A stretch of 64,000 nt of DNA, taken from the NCBI GenBank assembly GCA_947069175.1, contig CAMTDV010000012.1:37790341-37854340 (forward strand), read 5' to 3'. Both the position numbers and the translations under genes were made by a program. Position 1 is the stretch's first letter. Each line of letters opens with the position of its first letter. This document shows positions 1 through 11,008 of the stretch, in pieces. Origin of the DNA: Scalesia atractyloides. Lineage: Eukaryota > Streptophyta > Magnoliopsida > Asterales > Asteraceae. The notes under the pieces were generated by a model. That model ran no database searches, was not told where the DNA came from, and was given only the letters and a program-made list of their open reading frames with translations.

Positions 1-2203
1 AAGGACAGTGCGTATAGTGGATGGTTTTACGACGGGGCTAAAAGTGTCATCACTATCAATACCAACCTGCTGGGATTTCCCATTCACAACTAAGCGGGCC
101 TTATAACGTTCCAACGTGCCATCAGCATGGAACTTATGGCGAAACAGCGACATACAACGGATGACATGTGCATCCGGAGGTCTAATCACTAATTCCCATG
201 TATTATTATCCTGTAAAGCTTTGTATTCAGTTTTCATAGCATCAAGCCAATTAGGATCCGATTGGGCATCAATATGGGATTTAGGTACCGGTGAGATAGG
301 TTGGTTTGCGGAAGTATGTAATGTGTAAGGTGTGTAGGTTTTGATGGTTCCATCACGAGTGCGTGTGACCATCGGGTGTCTGGGTGGGGGAGGGGGCGGA
401 GGAGGTGTAGGGGCTGCGGGAGACGTGGGAGACGGTGAACCCGAGTTAGCGGGCTGAGTAGAAGGGCTGGTGTAGACAGGTTTTGGTGGGGGAAGGTTTT
501 TGTTTTGTCGCTGGTAGGTAATAGGTGAGGGAGGCGGCTGATGCGATGTAGGAGAGGGCAAGGTTGGCGGAGAAGAGTTGGGTTCAGGCTGGTTAGGAGA
601 TGGTGGATCCGTAGGGGTGTGTGGGGCATGCGGAAAAGATGTAGGTGGTGAAAGAAGTGGTGAGATGTCACTTTCTAGAAAGCTATGGTCTACAGGTGAG
701 GAGGGTTTAGAAAACGGGAACACAGTCTCCGCAAAAGTGACGTGCCGTGAGAGGATTACACTTCCGGTAGAAAGGTTGAGACACCGATAACCCCGAAAAT
801 GAGCGGGGTATCCAATGAAAACGCAAAGGGAGGACCGATGGGTTAATTTATGGGGTCGGGTTGAGGACGTGTTCGGATAACATGCGCATCCGAAGACCCG
901 GAGGTGGTCGTAATCAGGTTGACGACCATAGAGAGATGCCATTGGGGTTATAAACCGTAGTTTGGCGGACGATAGGATGTTATGAAGTTAGGAAGCTGTA
1001 TGAAGCGCTTCGACCCAGAAATTGGATGGAAGCGAAGCATGAGTTAAGAGACAGAACATGATTTCGTTTAGACGACGAATCATGCGTTCGGACTTCCCAT
1101 TTTGTTGGGAAGTGTGTGGGCATGAAAACCTAAAGTGAAGACCATTTGCCGTAGCAAATTTCGAAAATTTGAGTTGTCAAATTCACCCCCTAAGTCACAT
1201 TGGAACGACTTAATATCAATGTGAAATTGGGTTTTAACATATTTATGGGATTGGGCAAATTTGAAAAAAGTTTCAGATTTGTATTTCAATGGAAAAACCC
1301 AAGTAAAATTAGTGTAATCATCAATCAACACCATATAATATTTGTAACCAGATTTACTAACGGGCGACGTCCACAAATCACAATGAACAATATCAAATGG
1401 TAATAAAGTAGACGAAGTTGAATTAGCAAATGGTAATCGTTTATGTTTCGACAATTGGCATGAATGACAAACGAGCGATCGCGATCGCTTATTACACGAA
1501 ATTAAATGACTAGAATGAAAAAAAATCCATAATATGATGTCCTGGATGTCCAAGACGATCATGCCAAAAATCGGTTGATGAAGATGAAGCAACAAAAGCG
1601 GAAGCTGAAGCAGTGTTCTTGGTGAGAGGATAAAGTGGGCTGGAGCTATCATGCCTGGTTAGGATCATCCCACTCTTGTAGTCCTTCACAGAAAAACCAT
1701 ACGGATCAAATTACATAGAAACATTGTTATCTTTAGTGAATTGTTTGCAGATATAAGGTTTTGACGATGTGTGGTGAATAAAGAACATTGTTAAGGACAA
1801 AGTTTTTGGTAGGTGAGGTAATGGTGGTGTTACCGGATCCGTGAATTGGTACTCGATTACCATTACCAACTTTAACAAATTTAATAGGACAAAAATCATG
1901 GAAAAAAGAGATTTTACCTTGGTCCCCAGTGACATGATTAGTAGCACCAGTGTCCATATCCCATGAGTCTTCACCATCATCAGTTTCTTGAATATTTAGG
2001 ACCTGAAAAACATTAGCAAGGGCCTGAGGATCCATTGGGTTCACTTCTGTTAAATGCGCCTGAGGTGTGGTGATTGGGACTGGTTGTGCTGTGAGCCAAA
2101 ACCTTGAGGCCAAGGGGAAGCCCACCCTGGCATCGTCGGGTATGGGCAGGGTGGTGGTGGATACCATGGGGCTGGGGATTGGGCCATCCACCAGTTTGGC
2201 CAA
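1..2203 (-). pseudogene. Copia pol remains: protease, GAG-pre-integrase, integrase, start of reverse transcriptase
   Basis: Several frames must be joined to follow this region. Around 1733-2203 there is an aspartic protease segment with the active-site pattern DTGA (WDMDTGATNHVT). Around 1500-1590 is WHDRLGHPGHHIMDF, typical of the GAG-pre-integrase domain, followed by a His/Cys zinc motif ending CHSCQLSKHKRLPF. The integrase core at about 1130-1400 shows HCDLW and CDLGGEF, two of the catalytic acidic positions. Near 300-600 is a Pro/Ser-rich linker. Near 20-135 the frame reads HADGTLERYKARLVVNGKSQ, the start of the RVT_2 domain. Frame changes and stops show decay. Confidence 0.85.
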
Positions 2204-2300
2204 GGACCCATGGGCCCATTTGATCGCCGATTACTGTTGTTATTGGGCCAGGACCCATTGCAATTGGGCTGACCCGAAGAACCCAAAGAACCTGAAGAAC

Positions 2301-3149
2301 CTAAGATCCAGAATTTTGCTGTCCATATTGCCTGTTGCTGTTACGCTGCTGTTGTTGACCCGAACCACCGCCGCGACGGTTACTCCTGCCGCCGCCCCTG
2401 TATGAGCCACCACCTCCGCGTGCTGTTGCCTGCGTGTGTGGTGGTTGCTGATCTTCAGAGATAGTCATGATGTTTGACGAGGCGGCTGAAGCATTAAGGG
2501 ATTCCCGTGCCTCTTGTCGCTGCTGATCAGACTGAAGCAAACTAACAGCCTCTTCCCATGTAGGAATTTCCTTGTTGATGATGCTTGCAGTTGTGTCAAA
2601 TTCAGATGGTAGGCCCCTAACTAATTGAAGGATGAGGCGCTGATTGGAGACCGGTTGGTCAACATCAGCCAGTTGATTAGCAATATCCTTTAATCGTTGG
2701 CAATAGGCGTCGAGAGATGGCATGGATTTCAGAGTCAGATTAACAAACTGATGTTCTAGGGTGGCTGCCCTAGATCCTTTGTTGTTGGTGAACAGGCCTT
2801 TGATGCGTAACCAGGCCTCTAAAGCAGTAGAGTCAGTTTCAAGAACACGAACCAGGAGATCGTCGGAGAGGGTATTGTAAATCCACTGCAGAATAATGGC
2901 ATCGATCTCCATCCATGACTCGTAGTCAGGATCAGTTTTCTCTGGTGGAAGGGTGCCATCGATGTGGTTTGTTACCTTGTAACCACGAGCAGTCAACTGA
3001 AACAGTTTCACCCAAGACGAATAGGTGACCTTGGTACCATCCAGAACCCGCACCTTGTTCTGGATGTTTGTAACAGTGTAAACAGGATGGAGAGTAGGTG
3101 TTTTAGGGTCGGATGATGAACCAGCATCAGTTTGCTTGGTATCGACCAT
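2301..3149 (-). CDS. Copia gag polyprotein (UBN2/Retrotran_gag type)
   Basis: This is a 282-residue open frame starting about 110 bases after the primer site. The N-terminal part carries the copia gag pattern, including SSWVKLFQLTARGYKVTNHI near residues 44-63 and a W-x-R-I-K-x-L-F segment near residue 113. The C-terminal 60 residues are rich in Gly, Arg, Gln and Asn (for example GGGGSYRGGGRSNRRGGG) and no CCHC knuckle was found. The product would form virus-like particles that package element RNA. The frame is intact, but the pol region that should follow is broken, so any activity would need partners in trans. Confidence 0.85.
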   Translation of the reverse strand: MVDTKQTDAGSSSDPKTPTLHPVYTVTNIQNKVRVLDGTKVTYSSWVKLFQLTARGYKVTNHIDGTLPPEKTDPDYESWMEIDAIILQWIYNTLSDDLLVRVLETDSTALEAWLRIKGLFTNNKGSRAATLEHQFVNLTLKSMPSLDAYCQRLKDIANQLADVDQPVSNQRLILQLVRGLPSEFDTTASIINKEIPTWEEAVSLLQSDQQRQEARESLNASAASSNIMTISEDQQPPHTQATARGGGGSYRGGGRSNRRGGGSGQQQQRNSNRQYGQQNSGS

Positions 3150-3261
3150 GGCTGATCTGTGAAGATAATACGGGTGTTGAAAAAAAAAACGAATAAAAGA
3201 ATGTTGGGGCAGCAGACTCGTAGTCTGGGATCTGTGAAGAACTAGGGTTTAGAGCTTGAAA

Positions 3262-3273
3262 GCTCCGATACCA
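3262..3273 (-). other. Primer-binding site of the copia element
   Basis: The minus strand reads TGGTATCGGAGC. This is one base from TGGTATCAGAGC, the usual plant copia primer site complementary to initiator methionine tRNA. Its position between the LTR-like segment and gag supports the assignment. Confidence 0.8.
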
Positions 3274-3274
3274 T

Positions 3275-3446
3275 AAAGGTAATCGTAATTCCTTAATCTC
3301 TTATTCAGTAATATCTAAAATATATATACAGGACTAGGACCGACTTCTTAGGAGCTAAAATAGGAAACAGATAAACACAAATAATACATGATACTAATCT
3401 TCTAATATATTATCCTAAAATAATATACACGCTAATAATATATACA
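3275..3446 (-). repeat. Short 5' LTR of the copia element (approximate ends)
   Basis: This AT-rich stretch of about 170 bp lies between the primer-binding site and PIR intron sequence. On the minus strand it starts TGTATATATTATTAGCG and ends next to the primer site. The outer end is placed at the TGT after 'atatataca'. The inner end lacks a clear CA, so both limits are estimates. Confidence 0.5.
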
Positions 3447-3516
3447 CTGAGATCTTTTTAGCTCATTAGAAATTTAGTTGTGTAAAATTAGTAATGCCGC
3501 AATATCTTTGTTTTAC

Positions 3517-5839
3517 CTTTTATACCAAGAGAAATCATTAGGTATACTGGCTTTTGCATTTTTTAGATGATCAAGTTGAACCAAAACATCAAGTAATTTC
3601 AACATGGACCAAAGATGAGTTACAGTGGGACCATTGATGCGTCTCTCAGGCCTTGAAAATCGTTGCATATCGGCTGCTAACTACATAATCAAAAAAGTGG
3701 TTAGATGTCAAATTGTAAGGACACTTTAATGTCGGTTTGTAAAAAGATTAAACTATGGAGCATAGCATACTTTAGATGCAGCTGACGCTTGCCATCTTTG
3801 TATCTCACGAAGCCGACTCATTTCCAAGTCTAGCACTTGATAAGTTTCTAGGTACAAATCAGCTTGACTTTGCTTCATAGAATCTGGAAGCTGGCCATTA
3901 ATTATATATCAGCTTATATAGACAGTATTACACTGTACCCTTATATTAATAAGAAAATAAATTCAGATAATTTTCTTCAAGAAACCTGAGGAAGTGCTTT
4001 GACACAACTTCTATATGCATAAAGTACTGATACCATTTCCTTGCCTTCTTGTATAAGAGTATTCTACAAAAGACATATATAAGAAATAACTTAAGATGTA
4101 TAAAATATATGCATAAAATATAAGTTTCCCAGAAGATTGTAGAGGGTATTGGATTAATAATAATTAGAGCCAAATGGAAGATCTGTTTGGGATATTGTTA
4201 AGTATTAATGAACATATGCTCGGCAATTCAAAGATACAAAATGAAATGATATAAGAGCAAGATACCAGCTGATTTAGTGCTTTTGTGTCCTCTGATAAAG
4301 ATAGCCGATATGCATGGACATCACTATACTCTGCAAAAAGGAGTAATGAGTGAAATAACTGATTATGAAAGAGACAGAATGCTTAATTACTTTCGTTGTT
4401 TATAGCAATTCTAAACACTCTGAATATGCATCTCAAAGAGGACGGGAGATATATATATATATATATATATGAAATTAAATTTTAGCAAATAAGAATTTAA
4501 ATGTATACTATACATGAGCACTGAGGTGACATGCAGTATTCTAGAATAGCGAATCGTAATGTAACTTGTCAATATATTCCAAGTATATATAATCAAGAAA
4601 ACTACATATACTTGTTATAAGACAAAAATCTGCTTTATAGTACAGGCCACATAATAAAGGAATACAATTTACAAGAAGTAATTACATACCAATTGGACTA
4701 CTTGTTGCACCTCTTTCTGATGAAACCCACAATGCTGGGCCCTGGACCTCTGGTTGATCATCCTACAGAAGTAGTGTCAGTAATAAACATAAGTTTATTG
4801 GTAATAAATATACCTGCTTGCTTCATGAAAGAAACTTAAATCATTTGTCTTGTTTCAAATAATGTATGCCAAGTACAGTTGTACATATTTATCGATACAC
4901 CAGTAAAGCAGACTCAGAGTGATGGAGTGCAGATACATGATAAAACCATTTGTTTACATTTCCATGAAAGTCAACGAAAATAAAACCAACTTTACAGTTT
5001 ACATGTTGAATATATAAACACAATGCATACATATTCCTATCAAAAAACATTTCTAAAATTTTCATACATCTACGTTCATTAAACTTTAACTACTGAAAGT
5101 AAAAAAGCAAACTTGTAGTAGTAGTAGTAGTAATGGTAGTAATATCAACAACGATAACTATAATGGTAAGATCAAACGATCAATAACAACAAGAAAAACA
5201 AACAATTGTAATATAACGTATGATTATCATTATCAGTAGTAACAGCGAACAACAATCATATCAAAAAACCTTACATTCCTACTTTTATTTTATCTTCTTT
5301 TCTACAAAACTCGTATGATTTACATGTAAAACATGAATCATCGTTGTGCTGGCAGATTTTGAGTTCGGTATCAACATAACTGCATAAGTGAGCATAGCCT
5401 TAAGGTACTTTATTTGTTGCTATGCAAGCTGAAACCAATAAAAAACAAAACCAAAGGGCAAGACCAGCAACTAATCTATTAAACCTCCTTTCTTAATTTT
5501 CTCCATATGGAATAAACTGTAAACTCTAAAACAGTTGATTATTCCAACTGCATAAATCCATTAACATAATAACCAAATGCTAAGAAGAAACACTGTGCTC
5601 AATATCATAATTCACAAACAGAAATTAAACCACATTTCACTTAAATTAGGGCTTTCATCATAACCTAATTGAACTATACAATATCACCAGTAAGTTGACT
5701 AGATTCAAATTAACCACAACTAAATTATCAAATCGGTTAGTTCCACAAATACTCGTAGCTACAATGTAATCGTTTACCGACATACATCCAATGAAAATGT
5801 AGAGAGGGCAGCAATTGCTTCTTCAACAGGAACAGCCAT
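3517..5839 (-). CDS. PIR: PIR / CYFIP-SRA1 family subunit of the SCAR/WAVE complex, exons 1-6 (3' end not in window)
   Basis: Six exons with GT-AG borders join in phase: 5839-5786, 4762-4690, 4330-4266, 4063-3986, 3890-3771 and 3680-3517. They give residues 1-184 of a protein of about 1,280 residues in this family, starting MAVPVEEAIAALSTFSLDD. The segments EYSDVHAYRLSLSEDTKALN and NTLIQEGKEMVSVLYAYRSC match the very conserved plant PIROGI/KLUNKER N-terminus. The protein links Rac/ROP GTPase signals to SCAR and ARP2/3 actin nucleation in the cytoplasm. No stop or frame break lies in these exons. Exon 6 ends in phase 2. The next 70 bases are intron, then a copia LTR begins, so either that intron holds the whole retroelement or the gene is cut here. 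Confidence 0.93.
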
Positions 5840-6060
5840 TGAAATCGAGTGTTTCCGATCTGTTAACCGGTGAATAAAGTTAAACCTAAAGCAAATTGAG
5901 CGTTGCTATTCAACGAATTGAGATTGATTGACGGTAGATAGTTGCTAATTGCTATTACCTGATGAAAAATCGGTGAGATATGATCGGAAATTGAGTGTTT
6001 GCTGGTAAAATACTTGAAGTTGAAGTCTAATGACGTCGTGGAACCCACACACACTGGCTT
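5840..6060 (-). promoter_or_regulatory. Probable PIR 5' UTR and proximal promoter
   Basis: This is the stretch just upstream of the PIR start codon (ATG at 5839-5837, minus strand). It contains several short T- and A-rich runs and no long ORF. I cannot place the transcription start or a TATA box with confidence. Confidence 0.3.
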
Positions 6061-6679
6061 AACGAATTAGGTTGATTATTTTAGCTATAGATTGATTACT
6101 TCTTAAGACTGCTAGATGGGGGTTTTCATTTTTCCAACAATATTTCGCCCACACTCGCACCAAATGAAACATTTCTCATTATTTTGGTTGGTTGCATAAA
6201 TAGTCCATATACTTTTCTATAATCTTACTTTTGTCCCTACACAGTTCACATAACCAATGCGATATGTTATTTGATAGCATAAATTAAAAAAGGCTCTCGC
6301 TATTCACACACGCACTTTGTCTTTTTTCACACATCTAAACGTCGCGCTTTGACTAAAGTGTAACGTTTCGTTGTCTCAGTTTGTTTTTGTTGAAAAAGGG
6401 GTGGTTTTTGTGGAAAATGTGGGGGGTTTTGGTGGGTTGTTTGGGTTGTATTTGGTTGAGTTTATTTGTTGAAAATTATGTAGATTTGTGTTTGTTTTAT
6501 AAAACATATATTATAATTTTAAAAACAAATTTATAATCTAAAAAGTCGTTTAAAAACAAATAATGTCCTGAAGCGCGACATTCCTTTTCTCTCCGGTACA
6601 CTCACGTCAAACGCTTCGTTTCTTTATGCAATTGTTTCTATAGATGTTTAACTGATGTAATTTTAATAAATTACATGAA

Positions 6680-7400
6680 CATGTTTAATTAAAACACCAT
6701 ACGATATATCGCGAAAGAAACGTATGAAATAAGCGCAAACAATCCACACAAACATATATAAAGATACTTGTTTGCTTTTGGGAAAACTTGTTCACATGCG
6801 TTCATTAGCGCTAAGTCCCTGTCCGTTATGATGACACGCAGCTCCATACAGTCCACCAATATAGACTTGATCATCTCACACCTATATGTAGTTTTCTACC
6901 TTCTCTGCATAAATTAACGCATGAGCAACCGCAAATGATTGGTTTGTTGACGTCATACCTACGACCTGCACAAACGGAAAATTGTATAAGTTTGTTTTGT
7001 AGGTGGCGTCAATCATAGCACATGCGAGAACGCACACCACATAGTGAATGAAAGTTTGTGGAAAAAGAAGATATCTTCAACTGCGTTGGTAGTCTCATTT
7101 TTGTGTATGTAATAAGTGAAATCTTTTTGGACAATAAGGTTTTCAAGTTGTTGCATTGGAGATTCGCCGACCCTCTTTCCAGCATTGATCTTCTAAACAG
7201 CATTGTGTACATCTTTCAGAATAATCTTTTTATCCGGGTTCTTTTTCATCAATGTTCGCTAGACGCTACGGTTTGGAATTCCTTGCTCTGCCAGCTGCTC
7301 AATCAGTCATTTATCCTCCGAAGAAAGCCTTATTGCATACGCGTGACCCTCCAAGTTTTCAACAGGAGTGTGGTTGTGCATTTATAAATTTTAATTAACA
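6680..7400 (-). pseudogene. Decayed MULE/FAR1-like transposase fragment
   Basis: Minus-strand frames around 6900-7020 read MIDATYKTNLYNFPFVQVVG followed by MTSTNQSFAVAHALIYAEK, the start of the MULE transposase domain. Around 6780-6860 the frame reads ELRVIITDRDLALMNACEQV, the second catalytic block (TDRDLALMNA). Upstream pieces at 7050-7400 fit the region before the catalytic domain (for example VEDIFFFHKLSF). Stops and frame shifts separate the blocks, so it is non-functional. Terminal inverted repeats were not identified. Confidence 0.8.
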
Positions 7401-7559
7401 GAAAAGGTTAACGACGTTCACCTGAAATTATGGGATGCCACATATACCGAGCTTAATATTCATCGGAATCTCAATAAGTATTAGTAGATTCTTCTAGAAG
7501 TTCATCAAAACTAAAGAAAGAGAGCTTTTTGGTCTGTTCAACTGTTTTGATAGCTCTTA

Positions 7560-7860
7560 TACCGAAGGTTTAAGTGCCAAGAAATATTAGTGCCAAAAAA
7601 TCACCGAGTACCGAAAAATCGCTAAATATGGGTACCGAAAATACTAGTGCTAAAAAATCACCAAATATGAGTACCGGTATCGGTACCGAAAATGTTCGAT
7701 ACGGTACCGGTATTTGAAGGTAAAATTTCGTAAAATACCGGTATCGAACTGAACCAAAAGTACCGGTACTGAAAACGCCAAAAAGTGGGCACCAAATCGA
7801 TACCGGAAAAAAATCGGTACGAAAAATTCAATACTGGTACCAAATGCTCATTCTTAACTA
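7560..7860. repeat. Degenerate tandem repeat built on GGTACCGAAA / TACCGGTA
   Basis: About 300 bp in which GTACCGAAAAT-like units recur many times and mix with the palindrome TACCGGTA. It is not coding: frames carry stops and the amino acid pattern is low complexity. Confidence 0.6.
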
Positions 7861-7865
7861 CGTGT

Positions 7866-7866
7866 T

Positions 7867-7904
<38 letters not shown>
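7866..7904. repeat. (ATA)n microsatellite
   Basis: An uninterrupted run of AAT/ATA triplets, about 12 units long. Confidence 0.95.
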
Positions 7905-8703
7905 GTTTAAAAAATAAAAAGATATAGAATTTATGTGCCATTTAGTCCCTAAGGTTTAAGTGTCATTTACTTCCCTGAGCTAACTGAGTTGTTGAACTAT
8001 GTTAGTTTTTTGGACTGAAATGACATGTTTCGAGAGTGTTAGGGAGAAAAATAGTACGATTTTAAAATTTGGTCTGAAATGACAAAAGTGGACAAATCAC
8101 AAGGATGTAAATGCACTTAACTCTTAAAACTATCTTAAGAAAAAAAATCAGCATGTGTTAACAAAATATAGAATGGAATCAATGTTTTCACATGAAGCAT
8201 TTTCATGATTTCGACTTTGATGACGAATGGTATGTTGTTAGCCATTAGTTTTGATTATTAGGGTTTAGTGGGAAGATTTGGGATATAGATTCTGACAGTG
8301 GTTGTTGTTGTTGAACGGTGGTAATGGTGGTAGGGTTAGTCGGTGCATGAAGGGGAGGAAGGTGATGGTGTAGTTGTGATCAATGGTGGTGGGTCGTTGG
8401 TCAGTCCTCTTGGTTCCATCTATTTCCTCAATGGTACGATACTTAATACTTCAATTGCAATATAATTATTCAACTTTGAATATAGATTTCTATTTTTGTT
8501 CTTATTTTTTTCGTAGAATCTCGAAATCAAAATCGATAGTTTGTGCGTTACTTGAGTCCATACATTAATTCATCTAAAATTAGTGGCTTGTTGTTTGCTA
8601 AATGGATTTATAAAATGTGTGTGATATATACGTATGTGTATAATAGTGAGTTGGATATGTGTATATATGTTACATATATTTTTATTGGTATATATAATTA
8701 AAT
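7905..8703. other. Non-coding stretch, nothing recognised
   Basis: AT-rich intergenic DNA with short GGT/GTT-rich patches near 8300-8390. I see no exon series, RNA gene or clear transposon end. Confidence 0.5.
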
Positions 8704-9688
8704 TGTCGGTCCCTCTCACACGGATTGATACACAAGGTTGATAATTTACTAAGAGTGCAAAATCCTCTTAGTAGATCTAATAAACACAGAAATAAGTATA
8801 TAAGATGGCAAACACACAATTATAATCAAACCGGTATTCTATTGATTATCCAACGTAATGTTTATAATAAACTCAATACCAACACTCAAACTGACAACCT
8901 ATTTATGTGAAGATAGCTCTCAAATTCGTAATAGACCATTAGCCTCATACCCCACCCTCTAAGTCAGCTAAACTGACTAAATCCTCTTTCCATGTTGAAC
9001 CCGATTTGACTGCTAAATCCTTTATCATAATCATTAGTGGTGTAAACGAGCTAGGCCGAGCCCGAGCTCGACGTAAATAAAACTCAAAGCTCGAGCTCGG
9101 CTTGGCTTGGCTCGAGCTCACTTCAATATCGCTTAAACGAGCCAAAGCTCGTCTCGAGCTCAGGTTGCCAATGTTATCATTATTATTATTATATTATACA
9201 TAAAATAAATAAATTTTTGTTTTGGCTCGTGTTAGCTCACGAGCCTAAACGAGCTTTGTATTTTAGGCTCGAACTCGATAACTAAATGAGCTCTATTTCA
9301 GGCTCGAGCTCAGGCTCAGGATCGTTAAAGCTCGACTCGTTCGAGCTTTTAACTGAGCCGATAATGAGTAACTCTCGAGCCTCTGGGTTTGTTTACACCC
9401 CTAATAATCACTAAATCCACTTAATCCTCTACGTCCACTAAACCAACTAAATCCTCTATCCATGCTAAACCCGCTTTGACTGCTAAATCATCTTCATAGT
9501 CAATACACTAAGTCCACTAACCCATAAAGGACTTAGTAAACATGTTGTCGACCACCAAGTCCACTAACCCATAGAGAACTTCGTGAACATGTTATTGACT
9601 ACTAAGTATGTTAATCCTATTAAACCCTCTAACACTTAACATTTACAAGATATCCAAAGTTGTTGTCACATAGTATGCACCAATAGAC
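8704..9688 (-). repeat. Probable copia-type LTR (3' LTR) with a hAT-like MITE inside
   Basis: On the minus strand the segment starts TATTGGTGCATACTATG, right after a G-run (AATGGGGGG at about 9690-9698) that resembles a polypurine tract. It ends near GAGAGGGACCGACA, giving a CA end at 8704. Sequence on both sides of the MITE at 9035-9403 is otherwise continuous and self-similar (TAAATCCTCT.CCATG blocks). The internal part to the right (9690-9880) is too decayed to assign, so the LTR call rests on its ends and the G-run only. Confidence 0.4.
9035..9403. mobile_element. hAT-like MITE rich in GAGCTCG motifs
   Basis: The element is 369 bp with terminal inverted repeats TAGTGGTGTAAAC and GTTTACACCCCTA (12 of 13 match). 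It is flanked by an 8-bp target duplication, ATAATCAT at 9027-9034 and ATAATCAC at 9404-9411. An 8-bp duplication fits the hAT superfamily. The interior is dominated by GAGCTCG and GGCTCGAGCTC in both directions, so it can fold on itself, and it has no coding capacity. Confidence 0.8.
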
Positions 9689-9689
9689 C

Positions 9690-10090
9690 CCCCATTGACA
9701 ATAGCTTCATAGGTTAGCTTCGTCTTTAAACATCTTGCAGTCTTTGGATAACCTCAGCTTCAACAACTTTTGTCAGCAATATAGGAATTCCCCTAAGTTG
9801 ATGCATCCAGTTACCAAATCTTTCATACTTTGAAGATCAACATAAAATAACAATCTCTGGTTCAACAACGCGACTGTAATTTTTCGTCATTCCCTGCAAT
9901 GCAGGGGGAAGATTCAAGCGCGATATTTTGAATTCTACACTTCAATTATATTCTCCATACACTTAGATATTTCGAAAGACCCATCAATCCTTTCCACATT
10001 ATACATTAATCAATATTTTATCTTAATATGCTAGTGTATATGCAAAAACATCAAATTAATAGTTCAATATGGGAGACACCAGCTATCTGC
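9690..10090. other. Possible internal remains of the same LTR element, otherwise unassigned
   Basis: Only weak signs of retroelement origin are visible: the purine run next to the LTR-like segment and a short minus-strand open stretch near 9720-9860. No diagnostic motif was found. Confidence 0.25.
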
Positions 10091-10094
10091 ACTT

Positions 10095-10800
10095 AATGTT
10101 TAGACTTTAAAAATGATGATTTTTGTACTTAATGTTTTAAAATGTTACACGTTATGTCCTTTAACACTAACACAATTATTATTTTTTGTTAAATCATATT
10201 ACACAAGGGTAATTTAGACTTTTTACCTAAATCTCTAGGTATCTTCCTCACCATTGCTTTATGAAGAAATTAGGTCACTAGAACGCACACAAATGTGAAA
10301 GAGCCGCCGCTCGTCTTCGAATCCATGCCTTTTTTGTCTTCGTTCTCATGTAATTTTCCTCTTTCTTCGTTACAGATCCATTGGGTTTACTAAATCTGAC
10401 ACCGATAATGGCAACAAAACGATATTCAGACTAGTAGTAGCGTGTTAGTTACTTTGGGTGTGAAAAAGAGTGCATAAAGATATGGTTTTAACTTCATGAT
10501 CTTAGTCAGAATTTAAGGGAAAGAAAGAGAGCGAAAGAAAATGAGAGAGATTAGAGGTGGTGATGGTGGCAGCACGTGGTGTGGTGTGGTGTGGTGGAGT
10601 GAGAGAGAGTAGAGATTTTTTTATTTATAATATATAACTTTTTTTTGGTTATTTACATTATAGTCTCAGTAAAGGTGAATTGACAAAAAATGCCGTCTTA
10701 GTCACATAACTAGATTTAACAGAAAAATTAACTGGATTACGAATAAAAAGATGTAGCATTTTAAAAAATAATTAAATACAAAAGTTACATCACCTAAAAT
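10095..10800. mobile_element. Possible TIR element with diverged arms upstream of RPS9M
   Basis: The left part (10120-10240) and the reverse complement of the right part (10660-10800) share a diverged order of motifs: TTTTGTA.TTAAT, TTTTAAAATG.TACA, and TTGTTAAATC or TCTGTTAAATC. This suggests terminal inverted repeats of about 130 bp around a GAGAGAG/GTGGTG-rich centre. No target duplication was identified. Confidence 0.35.
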
Positions 10801-11008
10801 TCAATATATATAGGTCATAATTCACTCTCCATAAAACCTGAAATGACGTAATTGCCCTTTACTAAACCCCACCTCAAACCATGACTTCCATAGTTCCATC
10901 TCCTCCCCCCTTCATCCGCCTCTCCCCTTCGACCTCCATCTTCATCTTCATCTTTCATCTTCACCCCTCCGACCAAACCCCAACTCAGACCAACCACACA
11001 CCGGCAGA

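Larger units (their letters stand above)
1..3446 (-). mobile_element. Ty1/copia LTR retrotransposon, 5' part (gag, protease, integrase, start of RT), truncated by the window edge
   Basis: Read on the minus strand, a short LTR (about 3275-3446), a primer-binding site (3262-3273), a gag ORF, and decayed protease, integrase and reverse-transcriptase segments follow in copia order. Integrase comes before RT, which separates copia from gypsy. The element leaves the window before most of RT, RNase H and the 3' LTR. It lies immediately downstream of PIR exon 6 and in the same orientation, so it probably sits in a PIR intron. The gag ORF is intact, but pol is spread over several frames, so the copy is not autonomous. 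No target duplication can be checked because the other end is outside the window. Confidence 0.9.

Noticed and set aside
234..671. 145-residue minus ORF rich in Leu, His and Pro
   Set aside because: Out-of-frame reading of the Pro/Ser-rich linker between integrase and RT of the copia element.
2067..2405. Plus-strand ORF across the copia gag/protease region
   Set aside because: Shadow of the minus-strand coding sequence; composition follows the reverse frame.
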